From: Bradyrhizobium sp. SZCCHNS1050
Lineage (GTDB): Bacteria; Pseudomonadota; Alphaproteobacteria; Rhizobiales; Xanthobacteraceae
Direction: 5' to 3'
DNA: 64,000 bases
NCBI RefSeq assembly: GCF_032484785.1
Contig: NZ_JAUETR010000001.1
Coordinates: forward strand, 3,599,501 to 3,663,500
A program made the position numbers and the translations under genes. This document shows, piece after piece, positions 15,730 to 25,597 of this stretch (position 1 is its first letter; each line of letters starts with the position of its first letter). Below the pieces are notes generated by a model. That model was not told where the DNA came from, ran no database searches, and was given only the letters and a program-made list of their open reading frames with translations.

Positions 15730-16971
15730 CTATCGTGTCGCGCCTGTCAGCAGGCGGCGGCAGGTGTCGACGAACACGTCGGCGCCGGTGACGATGTCGG
15801 CATCGGAGGTGTTCTCGGTCCAGTGATGGCTGATGCCGCCGATCGACGGCACGAACAGCATGCCGGCCGGCATGATGGTGGCCAGCACCTGCGCGTCGTG
15901 TCCGGCGCCGCTCGGCATCCGCAGCGACTTGCCGGCCGCGAGATCGCGGCTGGCGGCCTCGACCGCATCCTGGAACGTGCCGTCCATCATGGCCGGCGCG
16001 CCGGTCCGGATGCGCTCGACGGCGACATGGCAGGGACCTGCGTCTGACGCCTGCGCAGCCACCTCACGCAGCAGCTCTTCGAGCCGGTCGACCACGGCGG
16101 CATTGTCGTCGCGGATCTGGAACAGCATCTCGGCCTGGCCGGGGATGATGCTCGGTGCGCCGGGATCGAGCGTGATGCGTCCCGTGGTCCACACCGTGCG
16201 CGGGCCGCAGGCGGCCGGAAAGCGCGCATCGATCGCCACACAGAACTTGGCGAGCGCGAGCCCGGCATCCTTGCGCACCGCCATCCGCGTCGTACCGGCA
16301 TGGTTCTGCTCGCCGGTGAAGGTGATGCGGTATTGCCAGATGCCGACGATCGAGGTGACGACACCGATCTTGAGCCCGCCCGCCTCGAGCGTGTCGCCTT
16401 GCTCGATATGAGCTTCGAGATAGCCGATATGCCGGCCGCGCTCGGCCTGCAGGCGCGGCCGTCCGGCGAGGCCCATCTCGGCAAGCGCCTCCCGCATCGT
16501 GCGCGGGCTGCTGCGGTCGCGGGCAGCATCGATTTCGGCCTCGCTGACGTCGCCGACATAGGACCGGCTGCCGAGCATGCTGCCGAAATGGCCCTCCTCG
16601 TCGCACCAGGAGGCGACCTCCACCGCACCGACAATGGACGGATCGGGATTGAGCACGCGCGCAGCCTCCAGCGCGTAGACGACACCGAGCGGGCCATCGA
16701 GCCAGCCGGCCTGGTTCTGGCTCTCCAGATGCGATCCGGCCAGCAGCTTGGGGCCTGGCTTGGCGCTGGTGCCCAGCACGTTGCCGATGCCGTCGATATC
16801 AGGCGTCAGTTGCGCGTCGGGCAGGCGCTCGGCGAGCCAAGCGAGAGATTGACGATGGGCGTCGGAGAAGGTCGGCCGGTGCACGCCGGTCTTGTAGGTG
16901 CCGAAGGCGCGCAGTGCGTTCAGATCGGCCAGGACGCGGGCGCCATCGGCGCGGCGGAGCTTGTCGGACAT
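15730..16971 (-). CDS. M20-family Zn-dependent amidohydrolase (allantoate amidohydrolase / N-carbamoylase type)
   Basis: A 413-aa cytoplasmic metallohydrolase. Visible family features are GSHLESQNQAGWLDGPLGV (metal His plus Asp), CDEEGHFG (catalytic and metal Glu), YLEAHIEQGDTLEAGG, and a C-terminal SGAGHDAQ with a distal His (GISHH). The EQG and AGHDA motifs are shared by allantoate amidohydrolases, ureidoglycolases and N-carbamoyl-L-amino-acid hydrolases, which the sequence alone does not separate. The classical SHLD(S/T) position reads SHLES. It is a single gene between tadD (convergent) and tadC. A nitrogen-salvage role would fit the urease genes elsewhere in the window, but that is inference. 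Confidence 0.85.
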   Translation of the reverse strand: MSDKLRRADGARVLADLNALRAFGTYKTGVHRPTFSDAHRQSLAWLAERLPDAQLTPDIDGIGNVLGTSAKPGPKLLAGSHLESQNQAGWLDGPLGVVYALEAARVLNPDPSIVGAVEVASWCDEEGHFGSMLGSRSYVGDVSEAEIDAARDRSSPRTMREALAEMGLAGRPRLQAERGRHIGYLEAHIEQGDTLEAGGLKIGVVTSIVGIWQYRITFTGEQNHAGTTRMAVRKDAGLALAKFCVAIDARFPAACGPRTVWTTGRITLDPGAPSIIPGQAEMLFQIRDDNAAVVDRLEELLREVAAQASDAGPCHVAVERIRTGAPAMMDGTFQDAVEAASRDLAAGKSLRMPSGAGHDAQVLATIMPAGMLFVPSIGGISHHWTENTSDADIVTGADVFVDTCRRLLTGATR

Positions 16972-17055
16972 CAGGCGGAGACCTCGATCATGCTCCGCCT
17001 AGCTTCCAGCGTAGAGCCGCGACCGCAAGCGAAATTTCTCGCGAGCGGTCTACCT

Positions 17056-18030
17056 CTACTGCATGGCCGCGACCTTGATGCCGGTCGGTCCCAGAATGAC
17101 CACGAACAGCACCGGCAGGAAGAACAGGATCATCGGCACCGTCAGCTTCGGCGGCAGCGCGGCCGCCTTCTTCTCGGCCTCGTTCATGCGCATGTCGCGA
17201 TTTTCCTGCGCCATCACGCGCAGCGATTGCCCGAGCGGGGTGCCGTAGCGCTCCGATTGCTGGAGCGCGAGGCAGACCGACTTCACGCCTTCGAGGCCGG
17301 TGCGGCGGGCGAGGTTCTCGTAGGCCACCTTGCGGTCCTGCAGGTAGGAGAGCTCCGCGGTGGTCAGCGTGAACTCCTCCGACAGCGCGATCGACTGGCT
17401 CGAGATCTCGATCGCCACGCGGCGGAAGGCGGCCTCGATCGACATGCCGGATTCGATGCAGATCAGCAGCAGGTCCAGCGCGTCGGGAAACGCGCGCTTG
17501 ATCGACAGCTGCCGCTTGGAAATCGCGTTGCTGAGGAACAGCATCGGAGCCTGCAGGCCGAGATAGGCCATGCCGACGCAGATGCCGATCTTGACCGGCA
17601 TCGATTTCTGCAGATGCGCGATCACGAAGACGTACAGCACGGAACCGACGAACAGAACCAGCGGCGTCACCAGGCGCGCGAACAGGAAGGTGATATAGGG
17701 CGCCTGGCCGCGGTAGCCCGCCATGATGAGCTTCTCGCGGGCCGCCTCCTGAGCGAGCCATTTGGTGAGGTTGAAATCCTCCACCACACGAGAGATGAGC
17801 TGCTTCGGCGTCTGCCGCAACGAGACCTTCTCGCCGGCGTTCAACCGCTCGCGCTCGCGCTGCTTGATCCGCTCGCGTTCGCTGGCGACCGCCTTCATGC
17901 GCTTGTTCAGGTTCTCGCCTGCGAACAGCGGCATGATCAGCGTATAGACGGTGGCCGTCGCCGCGATGGCGGCGAAGAACATCGTCATGAAGTGCGGGTC
18001 GTGCAGCTTGGAGACCAGAATGTCGACCAT
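17056..18030 (-). CDS. tadC: Flp pilus inner-membrane platform protein TadC
   Basis: A 324-aa type II secretion F-domain protein. It has an N-terminal membrane helix, charged cytoplasmic linkers (RERIKQRERERL), a paired helix region and a C-terminal hydrophobic helix (MILFFLPVLFVVILGPTGI). The GspF-like core is seen in ALDLLLICIESGMSIEAAFRR. With TadB it forms the inner-membrane platform on which CpaF drives pilin assembly. It is the last gene of the minus-strand pilus operon, 8 bases after tadB. A 68-bp copy of its codons 248-270 lies at 6379-6446. Confidence 0.93.
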   Translation of the reverse strand: MVDILVSKLHDPHFMTMFFAAIAATATVYTLIMPLFAGENLNKRMKAVASERERIKQRERERLNAGEKVSLRQTPKQLISRVVEDFNLTKWLAQEAAREKLIMAGYRGQAPYITFLFARLVTPLVLFVGSVLYVFVIAHLQKSMPVKIGICVGMAYLGLQAPMLFLSNAISKRQLSIKRAFPDALDLLLICIESGMSIEAAFRRVAIEISSQSIALSEEFTLTTAELSYLQDRKVAYENLARRTGLEGVKSVCLALQQSERYGTPLGQSLRVMAQENRDMRMNEAEKKAAALPPKLTVPMILFFLPVLFVVILGPTGIKVAAMQ

Positions 18031-18038
18031 GGTCCACC

Positions 18039-19013
18039 TCAGAAATCGAAATTGATCATCTTCTTCATGACCAGGATGCCCATCGACATCCAGATCACGC
18101 AGCCGACCAGCATCAGCTGGCCGGTCGGATGGGTCCAGAGCAACGAGATGTAGTCGGGCGTGCTCAGATAGACCAGCAGCATCACGATCGGTGGCAGCGA
18201 TCCGATGATGCCCGCGGACGCCTTGGCCTCCATCGACATCGCCTGGATCTTCTCGCTCATCTTCTTGCGGTCGCGCAGCACCTTCGAGAGGTTGCCGAGC
18301 GCCTCGGAGAGATTGCCGCCCGACTTCTGCTGGATCGCGATGACGATGCCGAAGAAGTTGGCTTCGGGAAGCGGCATCCGTTCATAGAGCCGCGCACAAG
18401 CCTCGCCGAGCGGCATGCCGATCGCCTGGGTCTCGATGATCCCGAGGAACTCGCTGCGCAAAGGCTCCGGCGCGTCGGCGGCGACGACCTTGATGGATTC
18501 GAACAGCGGCAGGCCTGCCTTGATGCCGCGCACGATCACGTCGACGGCGTCCGGCAATGCCGCCAGGAATTTCTTCTCGCGCCGCTTCTTGAGGTAGCCG
18601 AGGATCCAACGCGGCAGACCGAGACCGGCGGCGAAGCCGAGCCCGAGCGCGCCGAGCGGGCCGCCACCGGCGAAGAAGGCAACGGCGCAGACGACGAAGC
18701 CGAGGACACCGGAAACGATCCAGAATTTCTGCACGGTCCAGTCGAGTCCGGCCTGCGAAATCCGCATGTTCAGCGGGACTTTACTCTGCTTCTGGGCCTT
18801 CGCCTCGAGATCCTTCAGCGAGGACTCGACCTGCTCGCGGCGCGAGCGTTGGCTGCGTTCGGCCTGTCGGACCACCGGCTCGGACTTGGCGACGGTGCTG
18901 CGCCGCTGCTCGGCCTTCCGCTCACCCGACAGCAGGGGATAAAGGAACACCCAGGCGATGCCGCCGATCGCGGTGGCGGCGAGGAAGGCAAGGGCGAGAG
19001 CCTGAAGCTTCAT
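18039..19013 (-). CDS. tadB: Flp pilus inner-membrane platform protein TadB
   Basis: A 324-aa protein of the same F-domain family as TadC. It opens with a membrane helix (ALALAFLAATAIGGIAWVFLY) and a basic linker rich in Arg/Gln. Two central helices (FWIVSGVLGFVVCAVAFFAGG) and the platform motif VDVIVRGIKAGLPLFESIKVVA follow, and a terminal hydrophobic segment ends the chain. It starts 11 bases after cpaF. TadB and TadC probably form a heteromeric platform; the paired genes of equal length are typical of tad loci. Confidence 0.93.
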   Translation of the reverse strand: MKLQALALAFLAATAIGGIAWVFLYPLLSGERKAEQRRSTVAKSEPVVRQAERSQRSRREQVESSLKDLEAKAQKQSKVPLNMRISQAGLDWTVQKFWIVSGVLGFVVCAVAFFAGGGPLGALGLGFAAGLGLPRWILGYLKKRREKKFLAALPDAVDVIVRGIKAGLPLFESIKVVAADAPEPLRSEFLGIIETQAIGMPLGEACARLYERMPLPEANFFGIVIAIQQKSGGNLSEALGNLSKVLRDRKKMSEKIQAMSMEAKASAGIIGSLPPIVMLLVYLSTPDYISLLWTHPTGQLMLVGCVIWMSMGILVMKKMINFDF

Positions 19014-19024
19014 GGGGTCTCTCC

Positions 19025-20488
19025 TCAGTCCTTGCTCGCAACTTCGGCGGCATCGAGTGCAGCCGCAAGCCGCTTCTCTTCGCCGTAGTAGCGCGCACGT
19101 TCCCAGAACCGCGGCCGGCCGATTCCGGTCGAGCGGTGGCGCCCGATGATCTTGCCGTTCGCGTCCTCGCCGATCATGTCGTAGAGGAAGATGTCCTGGG
19201 TGATGATGGTGTCGCCTTCCATGCCCATCACCTCGGTGATGTGCGTGATGCGGCGGGAGCCGTCGCGCAGTCGCGCCGCCTGGACGATGACGTCGATCGA
19301 GGCGCAGATCATCTCACGGATGGTCCGCGACGGCAGCGAGAAGCCGCCCATCGTGATCATGGATTCGCAGCGGGACAACGCTTCGCGCGGGTTGTTGGCG
19401 TGCAGCGTGCCCATCGATCCGTCGTGACCGGTGTTCATGGCCTGCAGCAGGTCGAAGGCCTCGGGTCCGCGGACCTCGCCGACGATGATGCGCTCGGGCC
19501 GCATACGCAGGCAGTTTCTCACCAGCTCGCGCATCGTCACCTGGCCTTCGCCCTCGATGTTGGGCGGCCGGGTTTCGAGGCGCACCACATGTGGCTGCTG
19601 CAGTTGGAGCTCGGCGGCGTCCTCGCAGGTGATGACGCGCTCGTCGTGATCGATATAATTGGTCAGACAGTTCAGCAGCGTGGTCTTGCCCGAACCGGTA
19701 CCGCCGGAGATCAGCACGTTGCAGCGGACGCGGCCGATGATCTGCAGGATCTCCGCGCCCTCCGGCGAGATCGCGCCGAACTTGACGAGCTGATCGAGCG
19801 TCAGCTTGTCCTTCTTGAACTTACGAATGGTGAGCGCGGGGCCGTCGATCGCCAGCGGCGGAACGATGGCGTTGACGCGCGAGCCGTCGGCGAGACGCGC
19901 GTCGCAGATCGGTGACGATTCGTCGACGCGGCGGCCGACCTGGCTGACGATGCGCTGGCAGATGTTCAGGAGCTGTTGGTTGTCGCGGAACCGGATGCCC
20001 GTGCGCTGGATCTTGCCGTTGACTTCGATAAAGACCGTACCGGCGCCGTTGACCATGATGTCAGCGATGTCGTCACGCGACAGCAGCGGCTCCAGCGGGC
20101 CATAGCCGAGCACGTCGTTGCAGATATCGTCGAGCAGCTCTTCCTGCTCGGCGATCGACATCACGATATTCTTGATCGCGATGATCTCGTTGACGATGTC
20201 GCGGATTTCCTCGCGCGCGGATTCGCCGTCGAGCTTGGCCAGCTGAGCGAGATCGATCGCCTCGATCAGCGCCCCGAAGATCGTCGCCTTGACCTGATAG
20301 TAACTGTCCGAACGCCGGGCCTCGACAACCGGTGGTGGCGGCGGCGGAGCCTGCCGGGTCGGAGCCAGAGGTGGCGACGGCACGGCCGGAGACGCCGCGC
20401 GTGGTGCAGCCGGCGCCGGCTCGGGCGCCGGCGCGGCCGGCCTGAGGGCCCTGGTATCGTTGTCCAATCCGCTACGCTTACCAAACAC
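19025..20488 (-). CDS. cpaF: Flp pilus assembly ATPase CpaF/TadA
   Basis: A 487-aa secretion ATPase of the VirB11/GspE superfamily. A Pro/Ala-rich N-terminus (about 55 residues) leads to the conserved core. Walker A is [15 protein letters not shown], the Asp box is [15 protein letters not shown], Walker B is [16 protein letters not shown], and the His box is [14 protein letters not shown]. It powers extension of the pilus from the cytoplasmic face of the TadB/TadC platform. It sits 21 bases after cpaE in the same operon. The sequence appears complete. Confidence 0.96.
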   Translation of the reverse strand: MFGKRSGLDNDTRALRPAAPAPEPAPAAPRAASPAVPSPPLAPTRQAPPPPPPVVEARRSDSYYQVKATIFGALIEAIDLAQLAKLDGESAREEIRDIVNEIIAIKNIVMSIAEQEELLDDICNDVLGYGPLEPLLSRDDIADIMVNGAGTVFIEVNGKIQRTGIRFRDNQQLLNICQRIVSQVGRRVDESSPICDARLADGSRVNAIVPPLAIDGPALTIRKFKKDKLTLDQLVKFGAISPEGAEILQIIGRVRCNVLISGGTGSGKTTLLNCLTNYIDHDERVITCEDAAELQLQQPHVVRLETRPPNIEGEGQVTMRELVRNCLRMRPERIIVGEVRGPEAFDLLQAMNTGHDGSMGTLHANNPREALSRCESMITMGGFSLPSRTIREMICASIDVIVQAARLRDGSRRITHITEVMGMEGDTIITQDIFLYDMIGEDANGKIIGRHRSTGIGRPRFWERARYYGEEKRLAAALDAAEVASKD

Positions 20489-20509
20489 GACTTAGAACTC
20501 CACGCGTGC

Positions 20510-21778
20510 TTACTTCGCCCTCAGCTTGTCCAGCAGAGGCGACAGGAAGGAGCCTTTCGGCTTCTTTGTCTCGCTGCGGCCGGTGAGCCGCTGCGCGATC
20601 TGGAGAAACATCTCCGTCGTCCGATGGCTGGGAGACATCTCCGCAATCATCTGGCCGTTGTTGGCGGCCGCGCCGAAGATCTGCGGCTCGAACGGGATCG
20701 TTGCGATCGGCGGGCTTTCGATCGCCTTGGCGAACTCGCTCGCATTGATCTCGGGCCGCTTGGGAACGCCGACCTGGTTCAAGCAGTAGAGCGGCATGCG
20801 ATCGTTCGGCCGGGCGGCCTTGAGGAGATCGAACATGTTCTTGGTGTTGCGCAGCGAGGCGAGATCCGGCGCCGCGACGATCAGGATATCATCCGCGGAG
20901 ATCAGCGCCCGCTTGGTCCAGCCTGCCCATTGATGCGGAACATCGAGCACGATGCATGGCATCGAGGCCCGCAGCGTGTCGAAGACCGCATCGAATGCCT
21001 CGGCGCCGAAATCGTAGACCCGGTCGAGCGTCGCAGGCGCGGCCAGCAGGCTCAGATGATCGGTGCATTTCGACAACAGCCGGTCCATGAAGGCGATGTC
21101 GATCCGGTCCGGTGAGAAGACGGCGTCCGCGATGCCCTGCGCGGGATCCTGGTTGTAGTCGAGGCCGGCGGTGCCGAACGCCAAATCGAGATCTGCCACC
21201 ACGGAGTCCATCGACAGGTCGCGCGCGATCGCCCAGGCAATGTTATGGGCCAGGGTCGAGGCTCCGACGCCGCCCTTGGCGCCGACGACGGCAACGATGC
21301 GCCCGACGGCCTTGGCTTCCGGCGCGGAGAATAGGTTGCAGATCGAGCGGACGACGTCGATCGGCGTCACTGGCGACAGCACATAGTCGCTGACGCCGCG
21401 CCGAACGAGCTCGCGATACAGCGTGACGTCGTTGACGCGGCCGATCACGACGACGCGCGTGCCCGGGTCGCAAACCGTCGCGAGCTGATCCAGGCCGGCC
21501 AGGATGTCGGTGCGTGCATCCGTCTCCAGAATGATGACGTTCGGGGTCGGGGCAGACCGGTAGGCCTCGATCGCCGCCGCCATGCCACCCATCTGAACCT
21601 TCAGATGGGCCTTGCCGAGGCGCCGGTCCTCACCGGCGGCCTGGACCGTCGCGGCGGTTTCCACCGTCTCACAGAACGCCTGCACGGACACGCGCGGCGC
21701 GGGCGCGATGTGATCGTCGGCCGGCGGCGGCACGACGTCAGGCTGCTCCTCTTGGGTCTGTCGGGCGTAGCTGATCAT
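20510..21778 (-). CDS. cpaE: Pilus localisation ATPase CpaE/TadZ
   Basis: A 422-aa protein with an N-terminal receiver-like domain (about residues 60-150; PNVIILETDARTDI, VSDYVLSPVTPIDVV) and a C-terminal ParA/MinD-like P-loop domain. The deviant Walker A is VVGAKGGVGASTLAHNIAWA. CpaE/TadZ directs the pilus apparatus to a cell pole. Its ATG overlaps the cpaD stop by four bases. The P-loop keeps the Lys-Gly-Gly-Val-Gly pattern but the catalytic Asp regions are less conserved, as is usual for this family. Confidence 0.93.
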   Translation of the reverse strand: MISYARQTQEEQPDVVPPPADDHIAPAPRVSVQAFCETVETAATVQAAGEDRRLGKAHLKVQMGGMAAAIEAYRSAPTPNVIILETDARTDILAGLDQLATVCDPGTRVVVIGRVNDVTLYRELVRRGVSDYVLSPVTPIDVVRSICNLFSAPEAKAVGRIVAVVGAKGGVGASTLAHNIAWAIARDLSMDSVVADLDLAFGTAGLDYNQDPAQGIADAVFSPDRIDIAFMDRLLSKCTDHLSLLAAPATLDRVYDFGAEAFDAVFDTLRASMPCIVLDVPHQWAGWTKRALISADDILIVAAPDLASLRNTKNMFDLLKAARPNDRMPLYCLNQVGVPKRPEINASEFAKAIESPPIATIPFEPQIFGAAANNGQMIAEMSPSHRTTEMFLQIAQRLTGRSETKKPKGSFLSPLLDKLRAK

Positions 21779-22515
21779 TTGCCTGTGTCGCTGAGTTTGG
21801 CCTTGTCGGCCTCTGGATACGTGATCGCGGTTGATTGTCCCTTGCGATATTTGTCGAACAATGCCGTGCGCCGGGTGGTATAGGACGGCGTTTCGGATCG
21901 CGGCTGCACGAGATCCGACGGGTTGGCGACCATTGCCGCCATGTTGCGCTGGTAGGCGCAGCCGTAGTTCCAGTCAGGCTTGTTGTCGAACCAGTTCTTG
22001 TTCTTGATCGACGGCCCGAGGTCATCCGGCCAGATCCCGCAGGGCCCCACCGTGGCCGACATTTTTGGGTAGCTCAGCCGGATCGCGGCCATCTGGCGCG
22101 GGTCCTTCGGCTGATAGTTGCGTACGGTGATGCCGTGCGGCGGGACGCCGGCGGCGGCCAGCAGGGAGTGGATCTCCCGCATCGAGTCGGCGGCCGCCCG
22201 TGCGTTGGGGGTGCCGCTCGGCACGTCGGCGCTGATCGCGCCCGTGCCTTGGCGAATCCAGCTCTGGGCCAGTCCCATCACGTCGGCGCGCTGCTCGGCC
22301 GTCAGGCCGCCACGACCCTGGCCGACGAAGACCACCAGGGAGTCCGGGGCCTCCTGGATCGCGATCGGGTGGCGCAGCCGGTAGTCGTCGGGGATGCTCG
22401 CCGTGGTGGCGGCGTCTCTGGTGTAGTTGCAGGCGCCGAGCAGGGCTGCGGCTCCGGCGAGCGCTGCGGCAAGGGGCAGGCGTCGGTATCGGGCGGGGCT
22501 GGATGTGGTGGTCAT
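21775..22515 (-). CDS. cpaD: Pilus assembly lipoprotein CpaD
   Basis: A 246-aa outer-membrane lipoprotein. I chose the ATG at 22515 (MTTTSSPARYRR), because the chain then opens with a lipoprotein signal (AAALAGAAALLGAC, Cys about residue 27); the longer frame from 22659 overlaps cpaC. The mature part contains DDYRLRHPIAIQEAP and the central NYGCAYQRNMAAMVANPSDL block, both hallmarks of CpaD. It probably stabilises the CpaC secretin. It sits 22 bases after cpaC and overlaps cpaE (ATGA). Confidence 0.92.
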   Translation of the reverse strand: MTTTSSPARYRRLPLAAALAGAAALLGACNYTRDAATTASIPDDYRLRHPIAIQEAPDSLVVFVGQGRGGLTAEQRADVMGLAQSWIRQGTGAISADVPSGTPNARAAADSMREIHSLLAAAGVPPHGITVRNYQPKDPRQMAAIRLSYPKMSATVGPCGIWPDDLGPSIKNKNWFDNKPDWNYGCAYQRNMAAMVANPSDLVQPRSETPSYTTRRTALFDKYRKGQSTAITYPEADKAKLSDTGK

Positions 22516-22537
22516 CGTTGCAGGTCCTTGTCCCGGC

Positions 22538-24040
22538 TCAGTCCGTGATGAAGCCATAGGTGCCGCGATAGTTGCGTCCGGGTTCGACCCGGCCGGGTAC
22601 GCCGTAGATGCGGTTGATGCTACCCAGGAGATCGGCCTGGGGGTCGGACGCGGCCGCAAAGCCGTCGTCTGGGCGGGAGAGATCCTTCTGTGCCACGGCG
22701 CGGACGACGAACGGCGTCACCAGAACCATCAGTTCGGTCTGGTTGTTGACGTAGTCGCGGCTGCGGAACAGCGCGCCGAGGACCGGCAGCTGCATCAGGC
22801 CCGGCATGCCGCTGATCGCCTGCTTGGTCTGCTGCTGGATCAGGCCGGCCATCGCCATGGCGCCGCCGGAGGGAATTTCGAGCGTGGTCTCGGCGCGCCG
22901 GGTCTTGATCGATGGAACCGTCAACGAGTTGACCGTCGTCGAGCTGACGGCTTGCGACAGCGTGATCGAGTTCTCGTTTGAGAGCTCCGAGACCTCGGTC
23001 ATCACCCGCATCGAGATCCGGCCCTCGCTGAGCACGACGGGCGTGAAGTTGAGCGAGATGCCGAACTTCTTGAAGCTGATCTGCGTCGTACAGACATGGG
23101 TCGTCGGATCACAGGAGTAACCGGCGGGAACCGGAAACTCGCCGCCGGCGATGAAGGTCGCGGACTCGCCCGAGATGGCGGTCAGATTGGGTTCGGCGAG
23201 CGTACGGATCACGCCCGCGTTCTCCATGGCGCGCAGTGTCGCCTGCACCGTCGGGGTCGCCCCGCCCAACGCTGCGGTCACGGCGTTGTTGGAGACGAGA
23301 TTGCTACCGTAGGCGGTGAACGGATTGGAGTTCGCGAATTTGACGACAGCAGTTCCGTAGTTGAGCTGGCCGGAGAGATCGATGCCAAGCTGCTTGACGA
23401 CCGAGCGCTGCACCTCGGCGACCGTCACCTTCAGCATCACCTGGTCCCGGCCGCGCACGGTGATCGAGTTGACGACCTTGTCGGCGCCGCCGGCGAGCCG
23501 GGCGGCCAGTTCGCCGGCCTGCTGGGCTTCGATCTGGCTCGACGCCGAGCCGGTCAGCACGATGCTGTCGGCGAGGCCCTCGATCTGGATATCGGCATTC
23601 GGCAGCAACTGCTTCAGCGCCGCCCGGGCGCCGTTCAGGTCGCGCTTGACCGCGATGTCGTAGGCCGCGATCTGCTGGCCCTGCGCGTCGAAGAAGACGA
23701 TATTCGTCTGACCGATCGCCGCACCAATGATGTAGGCGCGCTGAGAGGAGCGCACGACGGCATTCGCGATCTTCGGATCAGCGACAAGAACGTCCTTGAT
23801 GTCGCGCGGCAGATCGATGACGACGGACTTGCCGATGCCGAGCGCAAGGAAACGTGCATTGATCTGGCCGTCCGCGGCGGCGGCTGCAGTCGCCGGGCGA
23901 TAGTCTGCCGCGATCACCGGCGCGATCGCCGGATTGAGGGTCAGCGCAGCGGCGGCCGAAAACGACAGCGCGCGGACCAGCAGGGTCCGCATCTTACGCT
24001 GATTTTCGCTGCAGGTCATCTGGGTGGTCCTCTTGCTCAC
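22538..24040 (-). CDS. cpaC: Pilus secretin CpaC/RcpA
   Basis: A 500-aa outer-membrane secretin. A signal peptide (LSFSAAAALTLNPAIAPVIA) precedes the pilus N-domain (SVVIDLPRDIKDVLVADPKI), a BON-like segment (QIEGLADSIVLTGSASS) and the secretin domain. The latter has GISLNFTPVVLSEGRISMRV and VPSIKTRRAETTLEIPSGGAM with the terminal LPVLGALFRSRDYVNNQTEL motif. It forms the ring through which the pilus exits. Its ATG overlaps the cpaB stop by four bases. The window also has a second protein carrying only the pilus N-domain (27404-27904). Confidence 0.95.
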   Translation of the reverse strand: MSKRTTQMTCSENQRKMRTLLVRALSFSAAAALTLNPAIAPVIAADYRPATAAAAADGQINARFLALGIGKSVVIDLPRDIKDVLVADPKIANAVVRSSQRAYIIGAAIGQTNIVFFDAQGQQIAAYDIAVKRDLNGARAALKQLLPNADIQIEGLADSIVLTGSASSQIEAQQAGELAARLAGGADKVVNSITVRGRDQVMLKVTVAEVQRSVVKQLGIDLSGQLNYGTAVVKFANSNPFTAYGSNLVSNNAVTAALGGATPTVQATLRAMENAGVIRTLAEPNLTAISGESATFIAGGEFPVPAGYSCDPTTHVCTTQISFKKFGISLNFTPVVLSEGRISMRVMTEVSELSNENSITLSQAVSSTTVNSLTVPSIKTRRAETTLEIPSGGAMAMAGLIQQQTKQAISGMPGLMQLPVLGALFRSRDYVNNQTELMVLVTPFVVRAVAQKDLSRPDDGFAAASDPQADLLGSINRIYGVPGRVEPGRNYRGTYGFITD

Positions 24041-24837
24041 TTCTGCGTCGTCATCGTGCTGGGAATGCCGAAGCGGACGACGGCAACGCTGTCGCTGCGC
24101 TTGCGGCTGGTCTCGTCCGTGCGGCGCTCGGCCACGTTGACGTCGGCGATGCTGCGGAGCGCCAGGGACAGCGTTCCGGTTTGACGGGCACGCGCGAGCG
24201 TCTCGGCCTGTTCCGGCTTCAGCTCCAGCGTGACGGTCTTGCCGACCACCGTGGTCTGGCCGTCCTTTTCCTTGGGGGCCTGATCGATCGCCAGCACACG
24301 GATGTTCGACAGGATGATATCGGAGCTGACGACGTCGCCCGCGTTGGGCTGATCCGGATTGCGTTCGCGCTTGGACAGGATCACGTCGACGCGGTCGTTC
24401 GGCAGGATGAAGCCGCCGGCGCCGGTCTCCGGAGAAATCTCGGTGGAAACGGCGCGCATGCCGGCCGGCAGGATCGCGGCCATGAAGCCCGAGCCGTCGG
24501 CCTTGACGAGCTTTTGTTCGCGGATGGGCTCGCCGGCAATGAACGGCGCCCGCGCGATCGTGCCGGTTATCTGCGTCTGTCCTTCAGGCCGCTCGTTGCG
24601 GCGGATGAAGCTGGCACTAGCCGTGGCCGCCGGCCAGCTCTGCCACTGCAGATCTTCGGGCTTGAGGGATTGGCCGAGGGCGATGTCGCCCTTGGCGACG
24701 AGAACGTCGACGGTCGGCATCTGCGGCGCGGGCGCGGCGACTTGAGCCGGCCGGTCGTCGGACCCGCTCGCGAGATATGCGGCCACGCCGCCAGCGCCTA
24801 CAGCGATGGTCAGAACCACAATGCGTGCGGTATTCAT
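24037..24837 (-). CDS. cpaB: Pilus assembly protein CpaB/RcpC
   Basis: A 266-aa periplasmic protein with one N-terminal membrane helix (ARIVVLTIAVGAGGVAAYLA). An SAF-like domain follows (VDVLVAKGDIALGQSLKPED, then GFILPNDRVDVILSK). CpaB-type proteins with this fold are thought to bind peptidoglycan or help assemble the secretin. I prefer ATG 24837, which has GGAAAGTGAAG upstream; ATG 24855 is an in-frame alternative six codons earlier. It overlaps cpaC and is separated from cpaA by about 126 bases, where a promoter could lie. Confidence 0.93.
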   Translation of the reverse strand: MNTARIVVLTIAVGAGGVAAYLASGSDDRPAQVAAPAPQMPTVDVLVAKGDIALGQSLKPEDLQWQSWPAATASASFIRRNERPEGQTQITGTIARAPFIAGEPIREQKLVKADGSGFMAAILPAGMRAVSTEISPETGAGGFILPNDRVDVILSKRERNPDQPNAGDVVSSDIILSNIRVLAIDQAPKEKDGQTTVVGKTVTLELKPEQAETLARARQTGTLSLALRSIADVNVAERRTDETSRKRSDSVAVVRFGIPSTMTTQK

Positions 24838-24963
24838 ACGCTTCACTTTCCACATGACGCCGCGACGTTTCCGCCGCCGTGATGGGAGTTGAGCAGTTAT
24901 TCGTCAAAGCATGGTTAATGAGGCGTATCTAAATCGCCTTAACACCGCGTTGACACGGTGTGT

Positions 24964-25488
24964 TCAGAGCAATGCAAGGCGCGCGGCGTCGATCGCCTTC
25001 ACCCAATCGGTCTCCGGATAGACCATCAGAGCGCCCAGGGCGAGCGCGATGCCATAGGGCACGCCGCTCTCCTTGGCGTGCAGGCGTGCAAGCCAGGGTT
25101 GCCCCGCCAGCATGTAGGGCAACGGCCATTGCCGGAACTGCATGAGGGCGAGGGTGAGCACGCCGCCGAAGATCGAGGCGTACAACAGGTAGTTCATCAG
25201 GTGGGCGAAGCCGAACCACAGGGCGGCGGCGGATGCGACCTTGGCGTCACCGCCGCCGATCCAGCCGAATGCAAAGCAGCTGAAAGCAATCACCAGCAGG
25301 GTCGCGCCCGCGCCCAGATGCATCAGCATGTCAGCCATGCTCATCCCGCTCAGCGGCGCCAGAACCAGGAAGCCGGCGACGAGCGCCAGGGAGACCCGGT
25401 TCGAAATGGTCATCGTGAACAGGTCGCTCGCCGCGGCAAAGGCCATCAGGGCCGGAAACAGCAGAAGGCGCGCGAGATCGAGGGTCAT
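24964..25488 (-). CDS. cpaA: Prepilin peptidase CpaA/TadV
   Basis: A 174-aa polytopic membrane aspartyl protease of the A24 family. The two catalytic Asp residues are visible in AAASDLFTMTISN (about residue 22) and GWIGGGDAKVASA. There are about five hydrophobic segments. It cleaves the leader of the Flp pilin PilA and of TadE/TadG-type pseudopilins before assembly. It lies between the 44-aa membrane protein and cpaB on the minus strand. Confidence 0.92.
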   Translation of the reverse strand: MTLDLARLLLFPALMAFAAASDLFTMTISNRVSLALVAGFLVLAPLSGMSMADMLMHLGAGATLLVIAFSCFAFGWIGGGDAKVASAAALWFGFAHLMNYLLYASIFGGVLTLALMQFRQWPLPYMLAGQPWLARLHAKESGVPYGIALALGALMVYPETDWVKAIDAARLALL

Positions 25489-25597
25489 GGGCTCTCAATG
25501 GCATCGACGCGGGGCATGGGTGCGCCGCTGCGCCAGAGCCTAGCTGCAAGAAATAAACGATCGGGAAACAGCCGGAATGGCTGGCTGGTTGTCATTC